The translations under genes were made by a program, and so were the position numbers. Below, in pieces: positions 15,327-24,134 of a stretch of DNA of 24,398 nt. Source of the stretch: a bacterium (lineage in GTDB: Bacteria > JAHJDO01); assembly GCA_030652805.1 (NCBI GenBank), contig JAUSPT010000012.1, positions 1-24,398 of the forward strand, read 5' to 3'. A model generated the notes under the pieces. That model was given only the letters and a program-made list of their open reading frames with translations, was not told the origin of the DNA and ran no database searches. Numbering within the stretch: the stretch's first letter is position 1; each line of letters opens with the position of its first letter.

Positions 15327-16184
15327 ATGGCAAAGATAGGTATTATTGGTGGCAGCGGGCTCTATGATATGGAAGGACTCAAAAATGTAAGGGAGCTTGA
15401 GATAAATACTCCGTTTGGGAAGCCTTCTGATAAGTATATTACGGGTACTCTTTCTGGGAAAGAGGTGGTATTTCTTCCGAGGCATGGGAGAGGGCATAGT
15501 CTCTCACCTTCTGAAATAAACTATTGTGCCAATATCTATGGCATGAAAAAGCTTGGTGTGGAATGGATTATTTCTGTTGGTGCTGTTGGCAGCCTTAAAG
15601 ATAATATTCATCCTCTGGATATTGTTATTCCTGACCAGTTCTTTGATAGAACAAATCAGGCTCGCAAATGCAGCTTTTTTGGAGACGGAGTAGTTGCTCA
15701 TATTAGTTTTGCTAATCCTGTTTGCCCTGATTTGAGCAAGATGCTATACGAAACAGTGAAGAAATTTGGGTTAAGAGTTTATAATGGAGGAACATACTTG
15801 AATATGGAAGGGCCTGCATTTTCTACAAAAGCAGAATCTTTCTTTTATAGAAAAATGGGCTTTGATGTTATTGGAATGACGAATTTGATGGAAGCAAAAC
15901 TGGCTAGAGAAGCAGAGATCTGCTACGGGACAATGGCAATGGTTACTGATTACGATTGTTGGCATGAGACAGAAGAAATAGTAAGTGTGGAGACTATAAT
16001 TGCAAATCTTAATAAAAACGCAGAGAATGCAAAGAAGATTATAAAAGCAGCTGTTAAAGAGATTTCCTCTGAGAGAAAGTGCGAGTGCGCTAATGCGCTG
16101 GCTACTGCAATCATAACAGACAGAAGTATTATTTCTCAACAAGCAAAGGACAAGCTTAGTGTTATAGCAGGAAAATATCTATAG
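15327..16184 (+). CDS. mtnP: S-methyl-5'-thioadenosine phosphorylase
   Basis: A 285-residue purine-nucleoside-phosphorylase-family enzyme that splits methylthioadenosine with phosphate into adenine and methylthioribose-1-phosphate, the first step of methionine salvage after polyamine synthesis. Visible signatures are IGIIGGSGLYDM at the start, the phosphate-site PRHGRGHSLSPSEINY, ISVGAVGSL, and NMEGPAFSTKAES...GMTNLMEAKLAREAEICY...VTDYDCW. Length and order match the family. A ribosome site AAAGGG lies seven bases before the ATG. Related inosine or guanosine phosphorylases cannot be fully excluded. No other salvage genes are present in the window. Confidence 0.9.
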   Translation: MAKIGIIGGSGLYDMEGLKNVRELEINTPFGKPSDKYITGTLSGKEVVFLPRHGRGHSLSPSEINYCANIYGMKKLGVEWIISVGAVGSLKDNIHPLDIVIPDQFFDRTNQARKCSFFGDGVVAHISFANPVCPDLSKMLYETVKKFGLRVYNGGTYLNMEGPAFSTKAESFFYRKMGFDVIGMTNLMEAKLAREAEICYGTMAMVTDYDCWHETEEIVSVETIIANLNKNAENAKKIIKAAVKEISSERKCECANALATAIITDRSIISQQAKDKLSVIAGKYL

Positions 16185-16190
16185 AATATT

Positions 16191-17300
16191 ATGGCTAAAG
16201 AAAAGAAATTATTTATTGCAGCCACAAGACAAAATGACGGAAAAACATTAGTAAGTCTTGGTCTTATGATGGCATTTAAACAGTATGTCAAGAATATTGG
16301 ATTTATGAAACCTGTTGGTCAACGATATGTAGAGGTTGAAGGATATAAAGTTGATGAGGATGCTGTGCTGATAAAAAGTTGCTGTAATTGTGACGGAGAA
16401 TTACGACATATAAGTCCAATAGCTGTTGAAAGGGGTTTTACTGAGGAGTATATAGATCATGGAAAAAAACAAGTTTTAACGGATATTATTACGGAAGCTT
16501 ATAGGGAGATTTCAAAAGGTAAGGATATGGTAGTGATTGAGGGAACAGGACATGCTGGTGTCGGGTCTGTTTTTGATCTGGGAAATGGGTCTGTTGCAAA
16601 ATTGCTGGGCGCAAAGGTTCTGATGATAACAGTAGGCGGGATTGGCCGTCCAATAGATGAGATTGTTTTAAATAAGGCACTGTTTGAAAAAGAGGGGGTA
16701 GAATTAGTAGGTGTTGTAATTAATAAAGTTATACCTGATAAAATGGATAAAATTAAGGATTACATAAAGAGAGGATTAGCAAAGAAGGGGATTGAACTGT
16801 TTGGAGCTATACCATATACAAAACGTCTTACATGGCCAAGTATAAAACAGGTTATGGAAAGCATTCCTTCAAAGCTTGTAAATGGCAGGGAATCTCTTGA
16901 TAATCAAATTGAAAAGATTGTAGTAGGAGCAATGACTCCACATAATGCATTGGGCTTTTTTGGTGAAAGGGTGCTGTTAATTACACCTGCGGATAGAGAG
17001 GATATTGTGCTTGCTGCCATGAGTTCTTCAGTTATTGGAACAGAGAAGAAGCACAGGATATCAGGAATAATATTAACAGGCAAGATGCAGATTCACCAGT
17101 CCGTAATGAATCTCATACAAAAGACAACCATACCTGTTCTGGCTGTGGATATAGATACTTACGGAGTTGCATCATTGATACATGACCTTGTAGTTAAGAT
17201 AGCTGAGACGGATATGGAGAAAATAAGAACTGCCAAAAGCCTTGTTGAAGAGTATGTGGATGTTAGAAGATTATTTGAGAGATTAAATAGAGATAATTAA
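16191..17300 (+). CDS. BioD-like P-loop protein with DRTGG-type domain (phosphotransacetylase N-terminal-like)
   Basis: A 369-residue cytoplasmic protein. The N-terminal half is a dethiobiotin-synthetase-like P-loop NTPase with a modified Walker A, ATRQNDGKT (11-19), and the phrases FMKPVGQRY and VVIEGTGHAGVGSVFDLGN that line the active site of this family. The C-terminal part (about 220-340) begins NALGFFGERVLLITPADREDIVLAA, the DRTGG domain pattern. This arrangement is found free-standing and as the N-terminal extension of long phosphotransacetylases; here there is no transacetylase domain. A regulatory or ligand-sensing ATPase role is likely but unproven. It starts six bases after mtnP. 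Confidence 0.82.
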   Translation: MAKEKKLFIAATRQNDGKTLVSLGLMMAFKQYVKNIGFMKPVGQRYVEVEGYKVDEDAVLIKSCCNCDGELRHISPIAVERGFTEEYIDHGKKQVLTDIITEAYREISKGKDMVVIEGTGHAGVGSVFDLGNGSVAKLLGAKVLMITVGGIGRPIDEIVLNKALFEKEGVELVGVVINKVIPDKMDKIKDYIKRGLAKKGIELFGAIPYTKRLTWPSIKQVMESIPSKLVNGRESLDNQIEKIVVGAMTPHNALGFFGERVLLITPADREDIVLAAMSSSVIGTEKKHRISGIILTGKMQIHQSVMNLIQKTTIPVLAVDIDTYGVASLIHDLVVKIAETDMEKIRTAKSLVEEYVDVRRLFERLNRDN

Positions 17301-17324
17301 TAGAGAAAACAGGAGAGCTTTAAT

Positions 17325-18854
17325 ATGGAAAAGACAAAAAGAATTATTGAAATACTTGATACAACATTAAGGGATGGAGAACAAACTCAGGGTGTTTCCT
17401 TTTCTCGCAGTGAGAAGTTGAATATTGCCAAAATGTTACTTAATGAGGTAGGGATAGACAGAATAGAAGTTGCGTCTGCCAGAGTGTCTCAGGGAGAGAA
17501 GGAATCTGTTACAAGTATCATGCAGTGGGCAAAACTGAGGGGGTTCCTAAGCAAGGTCGAAGTATTGGGATTTGTTGATCATAGAGCATCTGTTGATTGG
17601 ATATTCTCAACAGGTGCTAACGTAATGAATCTATTAACTAAAGGATCAGAAAAGCACCTGAAATTTCAATTGCGCAAAGATATAAAAACACATATCAGTG
17701 AAATAAGAGAAACAATAGATTATGCAAAAGAGAAAGGACTTACTGTAAATATTTACTTAGAAGACTGGTCTAATGGTTACAGAGATTCTAAGGATTATGT
17801 TATGGAAATTACGAAAGCGCTATGCAATATGAGTGTTAATAGAATAATGCTGCCTGATACTCTTGGAATTCTTACACCTCATACAACATATACCTATGTT
17901 AAGGATATGGTGAGCTCGTTTCCAGACATGGGATTTGACTTTCATGCGCATAATGATTATGGTCTTGCCACTGCAAATAGCCTGTATGCAATTGAGGCAG
18001 GGGTTGGAGCAATTCATGTTACCGTTAATTGTTTGGGCGAACGTACTGGCAATGCTTCTTTGGGTGAAATTACAGCTAATATTCATGATAATACAGAATG
18101 CAAGACACATGTTGTTGAAAGAAAGATTATTTCTGCCAGTAAATTAGTAGAGACTTTTTCAGGCAAGAGAGTTGCTGCAAATACACCGATTGTTGGTCAG
18201 GATGTTTTTACGCAAACCAGTGGAATTCATGCCGATGGAGATAAGAAGGCAAATTTATATGCAAATCCGCTTTTGCCTGAAAGATTTGGCAGGAAAAGGA
18301 CATATGCTCTTGGTAAACTGAGCGGGAAGGCTTCGTTAGATCAAAATTTGACTGAATTGGGAATAGAGCTTACTGAAGAAAACAAGAAAAAAGTTTTACA
18401 GGAGATAATCCAGCTTGGTGATAAAAAGAAATCAATCACAATAGAAGATCTGCCTTTTATAATTGCTGATGTGCTTGAAATAGGAGAAGGGAATCTAGTT
18501 CAAATTACAGATTGTATTGTGACAAGCGGAAAGGGGATCTTGCCGACAGCGTCATTTGTTCTCCAATATGGGGAGCAGAAGATAAAAGAGTCTGCGTCTG
18601 GTAATGGGGGATACGATGCTTTTATGAATGCGTTAAAAAAAGCATGCAGCAGAATAAAGCTTTCTATGCCGGAATTAATTGATTATGAAGTTAGAATTCC
18701 TCCCGGAGGGAAAACAAGTGCTTTAGTTGAAACATTGATAATATGGTCTGCTAAAGACAAGGTTTTTAAAACTATTGGTGTTGATTCTGATCAGATTATA
18801 GCAGCTATTAAAGCATCTGAAAGGATGCTGAACATTATTGCGCGAGAAAAATAG
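17325..18854 (+). CDS. 2-isopropylmalate synthase / citramalate synthase-like enzyme
   Basis: A 509-residue DRE-TIM metallolyase that condenses acetyl-CoA with a 2-oxo acid. The catalytic DTTLRDGEQT is at 12-21 (R16, D17). Metal-binding histidines lie in FDFHAHNDYGLATAN, and CLGERTGNASLGE is the conserved closing motif. TSGIHADGDKKANLY and FGRKRTYALGKLSGK mark the linker regions, and a LeuA-type allosteric domain fills about 385-505. The YLEDWSNGYRDS phrase is typical of a distinct bacteroidete-type subfamily annotated either as isopropylmalate or as (R)-citramalate synthase. I cannot choose the acceptor (2-oxoisovalerate or pyruvate) by eye; leucine or isoleucine synthesis follows accordingly. 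AGGAG precedes the ATG. Confidence 0.85.
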   Translation: MEKTKRIIEILDTTLRDGEQTQGVSFSRSEKLNIAKMLLNEVGIDRIEVASARVSQGEKESVTSIMQWAKLRGFLSKVEVLGFVDHRASVDWIFSTGANVMNLLTKGSEKHLKFQLRKDIKTHISEIRETIDYAKEKGLTVNIYLEDWSNGYRDSKDYVMEITKALCNMSVNRIMLPDTLGILTPHTTYTYVKDMVSSFPDMGFDFHAHNDYGLATANSLYAIEAGVGAIHVTVNCLGERTGNASLGEITANIHDNTECKTHVVERKIISASKLVETFSGKRVAANTPIVGQDVFTQTSGIHADGDKKANLYANPLLPERFGRKRTYALGKLSGKASLDQNLTELGIELTEENKKKVLQEIIQLGDKKKSITIEDLPFIIADVLEIGEGNLVQITDCIVTSGKGILPTASFVLQYGEQKIKESASGNGGYDAFMNALKKACSRIKLSMPELIDYEVRIPPGGKTSALVETLIIWSAKDKVFKTIGVDSDQIIAAIKASERMLNIIAREK

Positions 18855-18856
18855 CT

Positions 18857-19606
18857 GTGGTTTATTACAAATCAGCGGAAGAAATAAAACTTATAAGATT
18901 AAGCTGTCAATTAACTGCACAAACCTTGAATTATATTTCCGAACATATTAAACCTGGTATTTCTACTCTTTATTTAGACAGATTGGCTGAAGACTATATT
19001 AGAAGTTTTGATGCAGTTCCATCTTTTTTGGGATTTAGAGGATATCCAAACAGCATATGTGCTTCTGTTAATAATGTAGTAGTTCATGGAATACCAAGAA
19101 AAGATGAGATTTTGAGAGAAGGCGATATAATAACTATAGATGTTGGAGTTTGTAAGAATGGTTATTATGGAGATAAAGCAATTACCTATCCTGTGGGAGA
19201 GATATCTTCTCTTGCACAGAATCTTATTAAGGTTACAGAAGAGGCCTTAGATATTGGTATTACTGAAGCAGTAGAAAACAATAGATTAGGTGATATTGGT
19301 AATGCTATTCAGACATATGTTGAACAACAGGGTTTTTCAGTTGTAAGAGATTTTGTTGGTCATGGTATAGGATCTAGTGCACATGAAGACCCGCAAGTGC
19401 AACACTTTGGCAAATCAGGTACAGGATTTACTCTCAAAAAAGGGCTGGTTATAGCTATCGAGCCTATGATTAATGTAGGGTCATATCAAACAAAGGTGTT
19501 ATCAGATGGGTGGACAGCTGTCAGCTCCGATGGCAGTTTGTCTGCACAGTTTGAACATGTTGTAGCCATTACTGATAACACTACGGAAATCCTTACTCTT
19601 TCCTAA
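18857..19606 (+). CDS. map: Methionine aminopeptidase, type I
   Basis: A 249-residue dinuclear-metal peptidase that removes the initiator methionine from nascent proteins. All five metal ligands are in place: D95 (IDVGV), D106 (GYYGD), H169 (GHGIG), E202 (IEPM) and E233 (QFEH). Substrate-contact histidines H78 and H176 are also present. The length fits the short bacterial type I enzyme with no N-terminal zinc extension. It starts with GTG two bases after the preceding stop and has no clear ribosome site, so it probably depends on translation of the upstream gene. It is the last gene of the run and is followed by a strong hairpin. Confidence 0.93.
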   Translation: MVYYKSAEEIKLIRLSCQLTAQTLNYISEHIKPGISTLYLDRLAEDYIRSFDAVPSFLGFRGYPNSICASVNNVVVHGIPRKDEILREGDIITIDVGVCKNGYYGDKAITYPVGEISSLAQNLIKVTEEALDIGITEAVENNRLGDIGNAIQTYVEQQGFSVVRDFVGHGIGSSAHEDPQVQHFGKSGTGFTLKKGLVIAIEPMINVGSYQTKVLSDGWTAVSSDGSLSAQFEHVVAITDNTTEILTLS

Positions 19607-19612
19607 TAGAAA

Positions 19613-19639
19613 AGCCTGCTGTTCAGTTAACAGCAGGCT
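19613..19639. terminator. Hairpin terminator between convergent map and MC1 genes
   Basis: A perfect 11-bp stem (AGCCTGCTGTT/AACAGCAGGCT) with a five-base loop. On the plus strand it is followed by GACTATTTTC and on the minus strand by TTTTCTATTAGG. Both tails are T-rich but interrupted, so it plausibly serves both converging transcripts. Confidence 0.75.
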
Positions 19640-19668
19640 GACTATTTTCTCTTCAAGAAGTATTTTTA

Positions 19669-19965
19669 TTATATTTTGTCTAACTTTTCCACACGAAGTT
19701 TTTTTACAACTGGCTTGTTTATTGTACTTGGCATCCAAGCAGGTGCATTAGCAGGTTTAGCAATTTTCTTTACGGAACCTTTAAATATGTGTATTCTCCA
19801 TTTGCCGTCTTTTTTCTTGCTGTGCTCTCTTAATTTAATGAGACCGTCAGCATCCTTCAGACCTCTGGAAGCAGCTTTTAGAGCAGCCTGTCTTGCGCCT
19901 TTCCCTTTAAAGACGTGATCCTCTTTCTTGCCTATTCTTACTGAGTAGAGCTTTGCTGTTGCCAT
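19669..19965 (-). CDS. MC1-family chromosomal protein (archaeal-type DNA-binding protein)
   Basis: A 98-residue, very lysine-rich protein with an excellent ribosome site (AAGGAGG nine bases before the ATG at 19965). The pattern GARQAALKAASRG...LIKLREHSKKK...IHIFKGS...APAWMPSTINKPVVKKLRVEK follows Methanosarcina MC1 almost phrase for phrase, including the WMP, KP-VKK and C-terminal EK signatures, and has the same length of just over 90 residues. MC1 is a monomeric architectural protein that binds and sharply bends DNA, best known from methanogens and haloarchaea. Here it is flanked by ordinary bacterial genes and transcribed alone between two oppositely oriented units. A nucleoid role is inferred; transfer from archaea is possible. 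Confidence 0.85.
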   Translation of the reverse strand: MATAKLYSVRIGKKEDHVFKGKGARQAALKAASRGLKDADGLIKLREHSKKKDGKWRIHIFKGSVKKIAKPANAPAWMPSTINKPVVKKLRVEKLDKI

Positions 19966-20043
19966 CCTTTTCCCTCCTTGTTTTAGTTGGCTTATTAGTT
20001 TATAACATTATAGCGCAAAGCTATTGGAGAATGCAAACAAAAA

Positions 20044-21468
20044 ATGATTCCCTTAATTGAAGAAATAAAGTTAGACTTATCTCCCATTCAAGTATATGAG
20101 ATATTTAAGACGTCTGCTTATTCGTTTATTCTGGATAGCGGAACGCATGAATATGGGCTAGGTGAATACGCTTTTATAGGAGGAGATCCTTTCCTGTTGG
20201 TAATGGCAGAGGGATCAGATGTTAAGATTACATATAGAGACTCGTCAGATGTATTGAAAAACGCAGATGTATTAGAAGTTATAAAAAGAATATTGTCTGA
20301 TTATCAAATTGAAAATAATATTTTCCCAGTGCCTTTTTGTGGAGGATGTGTGGGGTATTTCTCGTACGATTTTGGAAGAACACTGGAGAAAATACCCAAT
20401 AAAGCTAAGAATGATAGTGGTATTCCTGATTGCTGTCTAGCTTTTTACGATTTGGTAATTGCGTATAGTTATAGCCAAAACAAGTTTTATGTAGTATCAA
20501 CAGGCTTTCCTGAGAAAGGTCTTAAAGGAGAGAATAGAGCAGAAGAAAGATTAAAACTAGTTTTAGGCAGGTTAAGGGCATTAAAAGGCAAAAAGCTCAA
20601 TAATTCCATCGTTTCTCCTTCTATTATTAATGAAAGAGATATTCTTTCCAATTTCACAAAAGCTTCTTATCTAGGCACTGTAAATAGGATAAAGGAGTAT
20701 ATTGCTGCAGGTGATATATATCAGGTGAATTTATCTCAGCGATTCATCTTTGATTTATGTATGGACAGTTTTGAGTTATATAAGCGTCTTACCAAAATAA
20801 ATCCTGCGCCTTTTGAAGGGTTCCTGAATTTTGGAGAAGAATCCATTATAAGTGCCTCTCCTGAGAGATTCCTTAGTTTAAGGGATGGCGTTGTCAGAAC
20901 AAGGCCAATGAAAGGAACCAGACCAAGAGGAAAAACAAAGAAAAAGGATGAGAGATTGAAGAATGATTTGTTGAAGAGCGAAAAGGACAAGGCAGAGCTT
21001 ATAATGATTGTTGATCTTGAGAGAAATGATATAGGAAAAGTATGTGAATATGGATCCGTATATCTGGAAAGCAGAAGAGATATTGAAAAATATTCTACAG
21101 TCTTTCAGACAACATCTACTGTTCGAGGTCTGTTAAGTAAGGGAAAGGACAGGATTGACCTGTTAAGGGCATGTTTTCCAGGAGGGTCTATTACCGGTGC
21201 GCCAAAGATCAGGGCTATGGAGATAATTGAGGAGCTTGAGCCAACAAGAAGAGGAATATATACAGGGTCTCTTGGATATTTAAGCTTTTCCGGTGAAATG
21301 GATTTGAATATACTGATTCGTACATTAGTTGCTAAAAAGAATGAAATTCGTTTTCAGGTAGGAGGAGGGATTGTTGCTGATTCTGTGCCTGAGGAAGAAT
21401 ATCAGGAAACATTGGATAAGGCAAAAGCTCTCTTTAGTGCTTTAGGGGTTGCAAACCCCTTGAAATAA
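20044..21468 (+). CDS. pabB: Aminodeoxychorismate synthase component I (PabB-type)
   Basis: A 474-residue chorismate-utilising enzyme. The C-terminal catalytic half contains YLGTVNRIKEYIAAGDIYQVNLSQRF, SPERFL, KAELIMIVDLERND, FPGGSITGAPKIRAMEIIEELEP and GGGIVADSVPEEEY, all family hallmarks. The diagnostic segment reads RTRPMKGTRPRG with K290. PabB enzymes have this lysine (PIKGT) where anthranilate synthase has alanine (PIAGT), so 4-amino-4-deoxychorismate for folate is the likely product rather than anthranilate. The glutamine amidotransferase partner is not in this window. No Shine-Dalgarno is visible before the ATG; GGAG at 20025-20028 is too far. Confidence 0.87.
   Translation: MIPLIEEIKLDLSPIQVYEIFKTSAYSFILDSGTHEYGLGEYAFIGGDPFLLVMAEGSDVKITYRDSSDVLKNADVLEVIKRILSDYQIENNIFPVPFCGGCVGYFSYDFGRTLEKIPNKAKNDSGIPDCCLAFYDLVIAYSYSQNKFYVVSTGFPEKGLKGENRAEERLKLVLGRLRALKGKKLNNSIVSPSIINERDILSNFTKASYLGTVNRIKEYIAAGDIYQVNLSQRFIFDLCMDSFELYKRLTKINPAPFEGFLNFGEESIISASPERFLSLRDGVVRTRPMKGTRPRGKTKKKDERLKNDLLKSEKDKAELIMIVDLERNDIGKVCEYGSVYLESRRDIEKYSTVFQTTSTVRGLLSKGKDRIDLLRACFPGGSITGAPKIRAMEIIEELEPTRRGIYTGSLGYLSFSGEMDLNILIRTLVAKKNEIRFQVGGGIVADSVPEEEYQETLDKAKALFSALGVANPLK
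21444..21460. other. Small hairpin at the 3' end of pabB
   Basis: AGGGGTT and AACCCCT form a 7-bp stem inside the last codons of pabB (encoding GVANPL). The tail TGAAATAAAATCTTT lacks a clean T run, so termination here would be weak. It could simply slow or stabilise the transcript. Confidence 0.4.
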
Positions 21469-21544
21469 AATCTTTCAAATTGGCTGGCATAAGGAAATCC
21501 CTTGTGATAGAATTAGCGGGCAACAAAAATGAGAGGAAAAAGAT

Positions 21545-22825
21545 ATGCGGGAAAGGCTGATTATACAGGGGGGAAAACAGCTAAAAGGGGAAATCTCTCC
21601 TGCCGGAAATAAGAATGAGGCGTTAGCAATACTGGCAGCATCTCTTCTGACGGAGGAGGCCGTCAGGCTCAAGAATGTACCGGATATTTGTGATGTTCGG
21701 GACATGGTTGAGATTATGCGTGATATTGGAGTAGATGTAAAAAGAGTAGGAGAGCATGAGTATTTAATTAAGGCATTATCTATAAAAAAGATGGAGTTAA
21801 ATTCTGAGCTATGTTCTCGGATAAGAGGTTCATTCCTGTTTGCAGCGCCTATTCTGGTAAGATGTGGCAAGGTAAAATTACCAAAGCCCGGAGGAGATAG
21901 AATAGGGCGGCGCAGAATTGACACACATCTACTTGCTCTGGAGGCATTAGGTACTTCTGTTAGTGTTGGAAATGACTATAAGTTAGAAATCGGAACTGGT
22001 TTTCACGGCGCTGATATTTTTCTGGATGAGGCAAGTGTTATGGCAACGGAAAATACAATAATGGCAGCTGCGTTTGCCAAGGGGAAGACTACTATAGTTA
22101 ACGCAGCTTCAGAGCCTCATGTGCAGGGTTTGTGTAAGTTCCTTAATTCTCTTGGCGCAAAAATATCCGGTATAGGCAGCAACATCTTAACAATAGAAGG
22201 AGTAAAGCAGCTATGTGGCGGAGAGTATTTAATATCCTCAGACCACATTGAAACAGGTAGCTTTATAGGGCTTGCTGCGGCTACACATAGTGAATTATTA
22301 ATAAAAAATGCGCCTGTAGAACATATGAGAATTATTTTCTTGGTCCTTGAAAAACTTGGAATAAGTTTAGAGATAGATAAAAGGGATATTTTTGTTCCTG
22401 TTCAGAAAAAGATGAAAGTTGTTACGGATGTTGGTGGCGCAATACCTAAGATAGATGATAGTCCATGGCCTGGATTTCCAGCAGATCTTGTAAGTATAGC
22501 ACTTGTTATCGCCACTCAGTCAGAAGGCACAGTTTTAATATTTGAAAAGATGTTTGAAAGCCGTCTCTACTTTGTTGATGAATTGATTAATATGGGAGCA
22601 AAGATTGTTTTGTGTGATCCTCACAGAGCAGTAATTGTGGGCCCTTCAGATTTACACGGATGTGAGATTGTAAGTCCTGATATTAGAGCTGGAATGGCAC
22701 TCCTTATAGCAGCCCTATGCGCAAAGGGGAAAAGCACAATACATAATATCAGGCAGATAGACAGGGGATATGAAAGAATAGACCAAAGGCTGTGTTCCTT
22801 GGGTGCGGATATTGTGAGGGTTTGA
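21545..22825 (+). CDS. murA: UDP-N-acetylglucosamine 1-carboxyvinyltransferase with Asp in place of the active-site Cys
   Basis: A 426-residue enolpyruvyl transferase catalysing the first committed peptidoglycan step, from PEP and UDP-GlcNAc. The start ATG is eight bases after GAGGAA. Family marks are [15 protein letters not shown] (K23, N24), [36 protein letters not shown] and [18 protein letters not shown]. In the loop PGG-x-RIG most bacteria have Cys (C115 in E. coli); here residue 118 is Asp (GAT at 21896-21898). Asp at this position keeps activity and gives intrinsic fosfomycin resistance in chlamydiae and mycobacteria. The usual Arg-Pro after it reads Arg-Arg. Fold and length are otherwise normal. 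Confidence 0.9.
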   Translation: MRERLIIQGGKQLKGEISPAGNKNEALAILAASLLTEEAVRLKNVPDICDVRDMVEIMRDIGVDVKRVGEHEYLIKALSIKKMELNSELCSRIRGSFLFAAPILVRCGKVKLPKPGGDRIGRRRIDTHLLALEALGTSVSVGNDYKLEIGTGFHGADIFLDEASVMATENTIMAAAFAKGKTTIVNAASEPHVQGLCKFLNSLGAKISGIGSNILTIEGVKQLCGGEYLISSDHIETGSFIGLAAATHSELLIKNAPVEHMRIIFLVLEKLGISLEIDKRDIFVPVQKKMKVVTDVGGAIPKIDDSPWPGFPADLVSIALVIATQSEGTVLIFEKMFESRLYFVDELINMGAKIVLCDPHRAVIVGPSDLHGCEIVSPDIRAGMALLIAALCAKGKSTIHNIRQIDRGYERIDQRLCSLGADIVRV

Positions 22826-22839
22826 TAATAATTTAGCTG

Positions 22840-22886
22840 TGTTAGATAAAATTTAAAAGTGCACAGTTTAAAGTTTAAAAGTGCAC
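22840..22886. repeat. Left end of the insertion sequence with two transposase-site repeats
   Basis: The outer copy of TTTAAAAGTGCAC is at 22852-22864 and the inner copy at 22874-22886, 22 bp apart. The inner copy also encodes the last residues and stop codon of the transposase (VHF-stop). Confidence 0.85.
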
Positions 22887-24134
22887 AATATTTAGGTCTT
22901 CATTTTTAGCTGTTTGAACACCAACAAGCCTATTGTCATACCAGCACCTGATTTCAGATATGCCAGTTTTCTCATCAGGATAAATACGCAGATTAACCTT
23001 ACTTCCAATAGGAGCATCGCTAATTTTCAATAAGATGTTGTTAATAGAAATTTTCCTGTAAGGGTTAACGGTTCTATCCATTCTTAAACAGAAGATATCC
23101 TTTACAGATTGAAAAGGCGGCTTGATAACAAACGGTCTAAATAACGACTTTTTCTCTTTTAAGGCTCTTTGAAATCTAAAATAAGGCACTTCGCCTGTAG
23201 TTGAATGAATACGGTGATAGTTATACTGCCCAACTTCTTGAAATAATATTCTTTTAGCGCCTTGGATATCAACTATATTTTCTCTTGCGCATATTCTGAC
23301 TAAATGATCCTGTATCCATCGGTAAGGACGCTCAACCTTGCCTTTTGCCTGAGGAGATAGGGCGGGAATATATTTGACATTACAATCATTAAGAACCTGT
23401 TTCCACTGGGTGTCTACTTCATCAGTGAGTTTGTAATGTTTGCGCCAAATAGAATCTCTACCCTGCACAAATCGGAATATTGAATGAGAATCAGCATAAA
23501 TAGAAAGAGGGAAACCGTATTTTAGAAATAAGTCTTGAATAGCCATAATATGAGCCAAAGTAGTCTCTTTTCTGATTAGACCAGCGTATAACATATACCG
23601 GCTGAAGTCATCAATGGATGTGATTAAATACCACTTTTCTTGAGCATAGGGCGACCATTTATGGTAAGAGGAATCATGTTGGATAAGTTCTCCTGCGTAA
23701 TTGGTTAAGACTTCTCGATCATGAGCCTTATGTTTGATCCTTTTAAGATAAAAACCGTGTTTTTTAGCCCGGCTGATGATTGTGGGCAGAGAAACTATTT
23801 GTTTTTCTTTAGTTGCAAGCTGGTTTTTAATAAAGCTGTAGTTGTATGATTTAATAGTGGTGTCTTTATCCTTAATGAGTTCTTCCTCAAAAGTTAACTC
23901 TTTAAGGATATTCTTTTCGATTGCAGGGTCAATAGCTCTGGGATTTTTCTTCCTGTGGTACTGAATGGAAAAGCCATCGGAATTCTCGCGATACTGCTTA
24001 ACCAAGTCACAAAAGCGTCTTCTTTTGATATCCAGAATTTCTTGAAGATAGCTTCTTTTGATATCCCCTTTTAGATAACGCCCAATAAGCTCTTTGACTT
24101 GATTGTCTGTAAATCTTTTGTGAAGCTGCGCCAT
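22875..24134 (-). CDS. DDE integrase-core transposase
   Basis: A 419-residue transposase starting at ATG 24134-24132, with AGGGAGGG eight bases upstream. The N-terminal 130 residues form helix-turn-helix-type DNA-binding regions (VKELIGRYLKGDIKRSYLQEIL). The integrase core shows the three acidic residues in context: ELIQHDSSYHKW (first D), SIYADSHSIFRF (second D) and SPQAKGKVERPYRWIQD (E). This resembles the ISNCY/IS1202 and IS481 groups. The C-terminal domain (about 330-419) is probably beta-rich. The frame is intact, so it may be active. The start codon lies in a perfect inverted repeat (24133-24173), and a folded leader precedes it, suggesting tight control of expression. Confidence 0.88.
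   Translation of the reverse strand: MAQLHKRFTDNQVKELIGRYLKGDIKRSYLQEILDIKRRRFCDLVKQYRENSDGFSIQYHRKKNPRAIDPAIEKNILKELTFEEELIKDKDTTIKSYNYSFIKNQLATKEKQIVSLPTIISRAKKHGFYLKRIKHKAHDREVLTNYAGELIQHDSSYHKWSPYAQEKWYLITSIDDFSRYMLYAGLIRKETTLAHIMAIQDLFLKYGFPLSIYADSHSIFRFVQGRDSIWRKHYKLTDEVDTQWKQVLNDCNVKYIPALSPQAKGKVERPYRWIQDHLVRICARENIVDIQGAKRILFQEVGQYNYHRIHSTTGEVPYFRFQRALKEKKSLFRPFVIKPPFQSVKDIFCLRMDRTVNPYRKISINNILLKISDAPIGSKVNLRIYPDEKTGISEIRCWYDNRLVGVQTAKNEDLNIVHF

Noticed and set aside
15771-16142. 123-codon minus-strand frame rich in Cys and His
   Set aside because: It is the antisense of mtnP; the Cys/His content comes from complement codons of conserved mtnP residues.
20044-21468. Anthranilate synthase component I (TrpE)
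   Set aside because: The diagnostic position is lysine (PMKGT), not alanine, and no tryptophan genes are adjacent.
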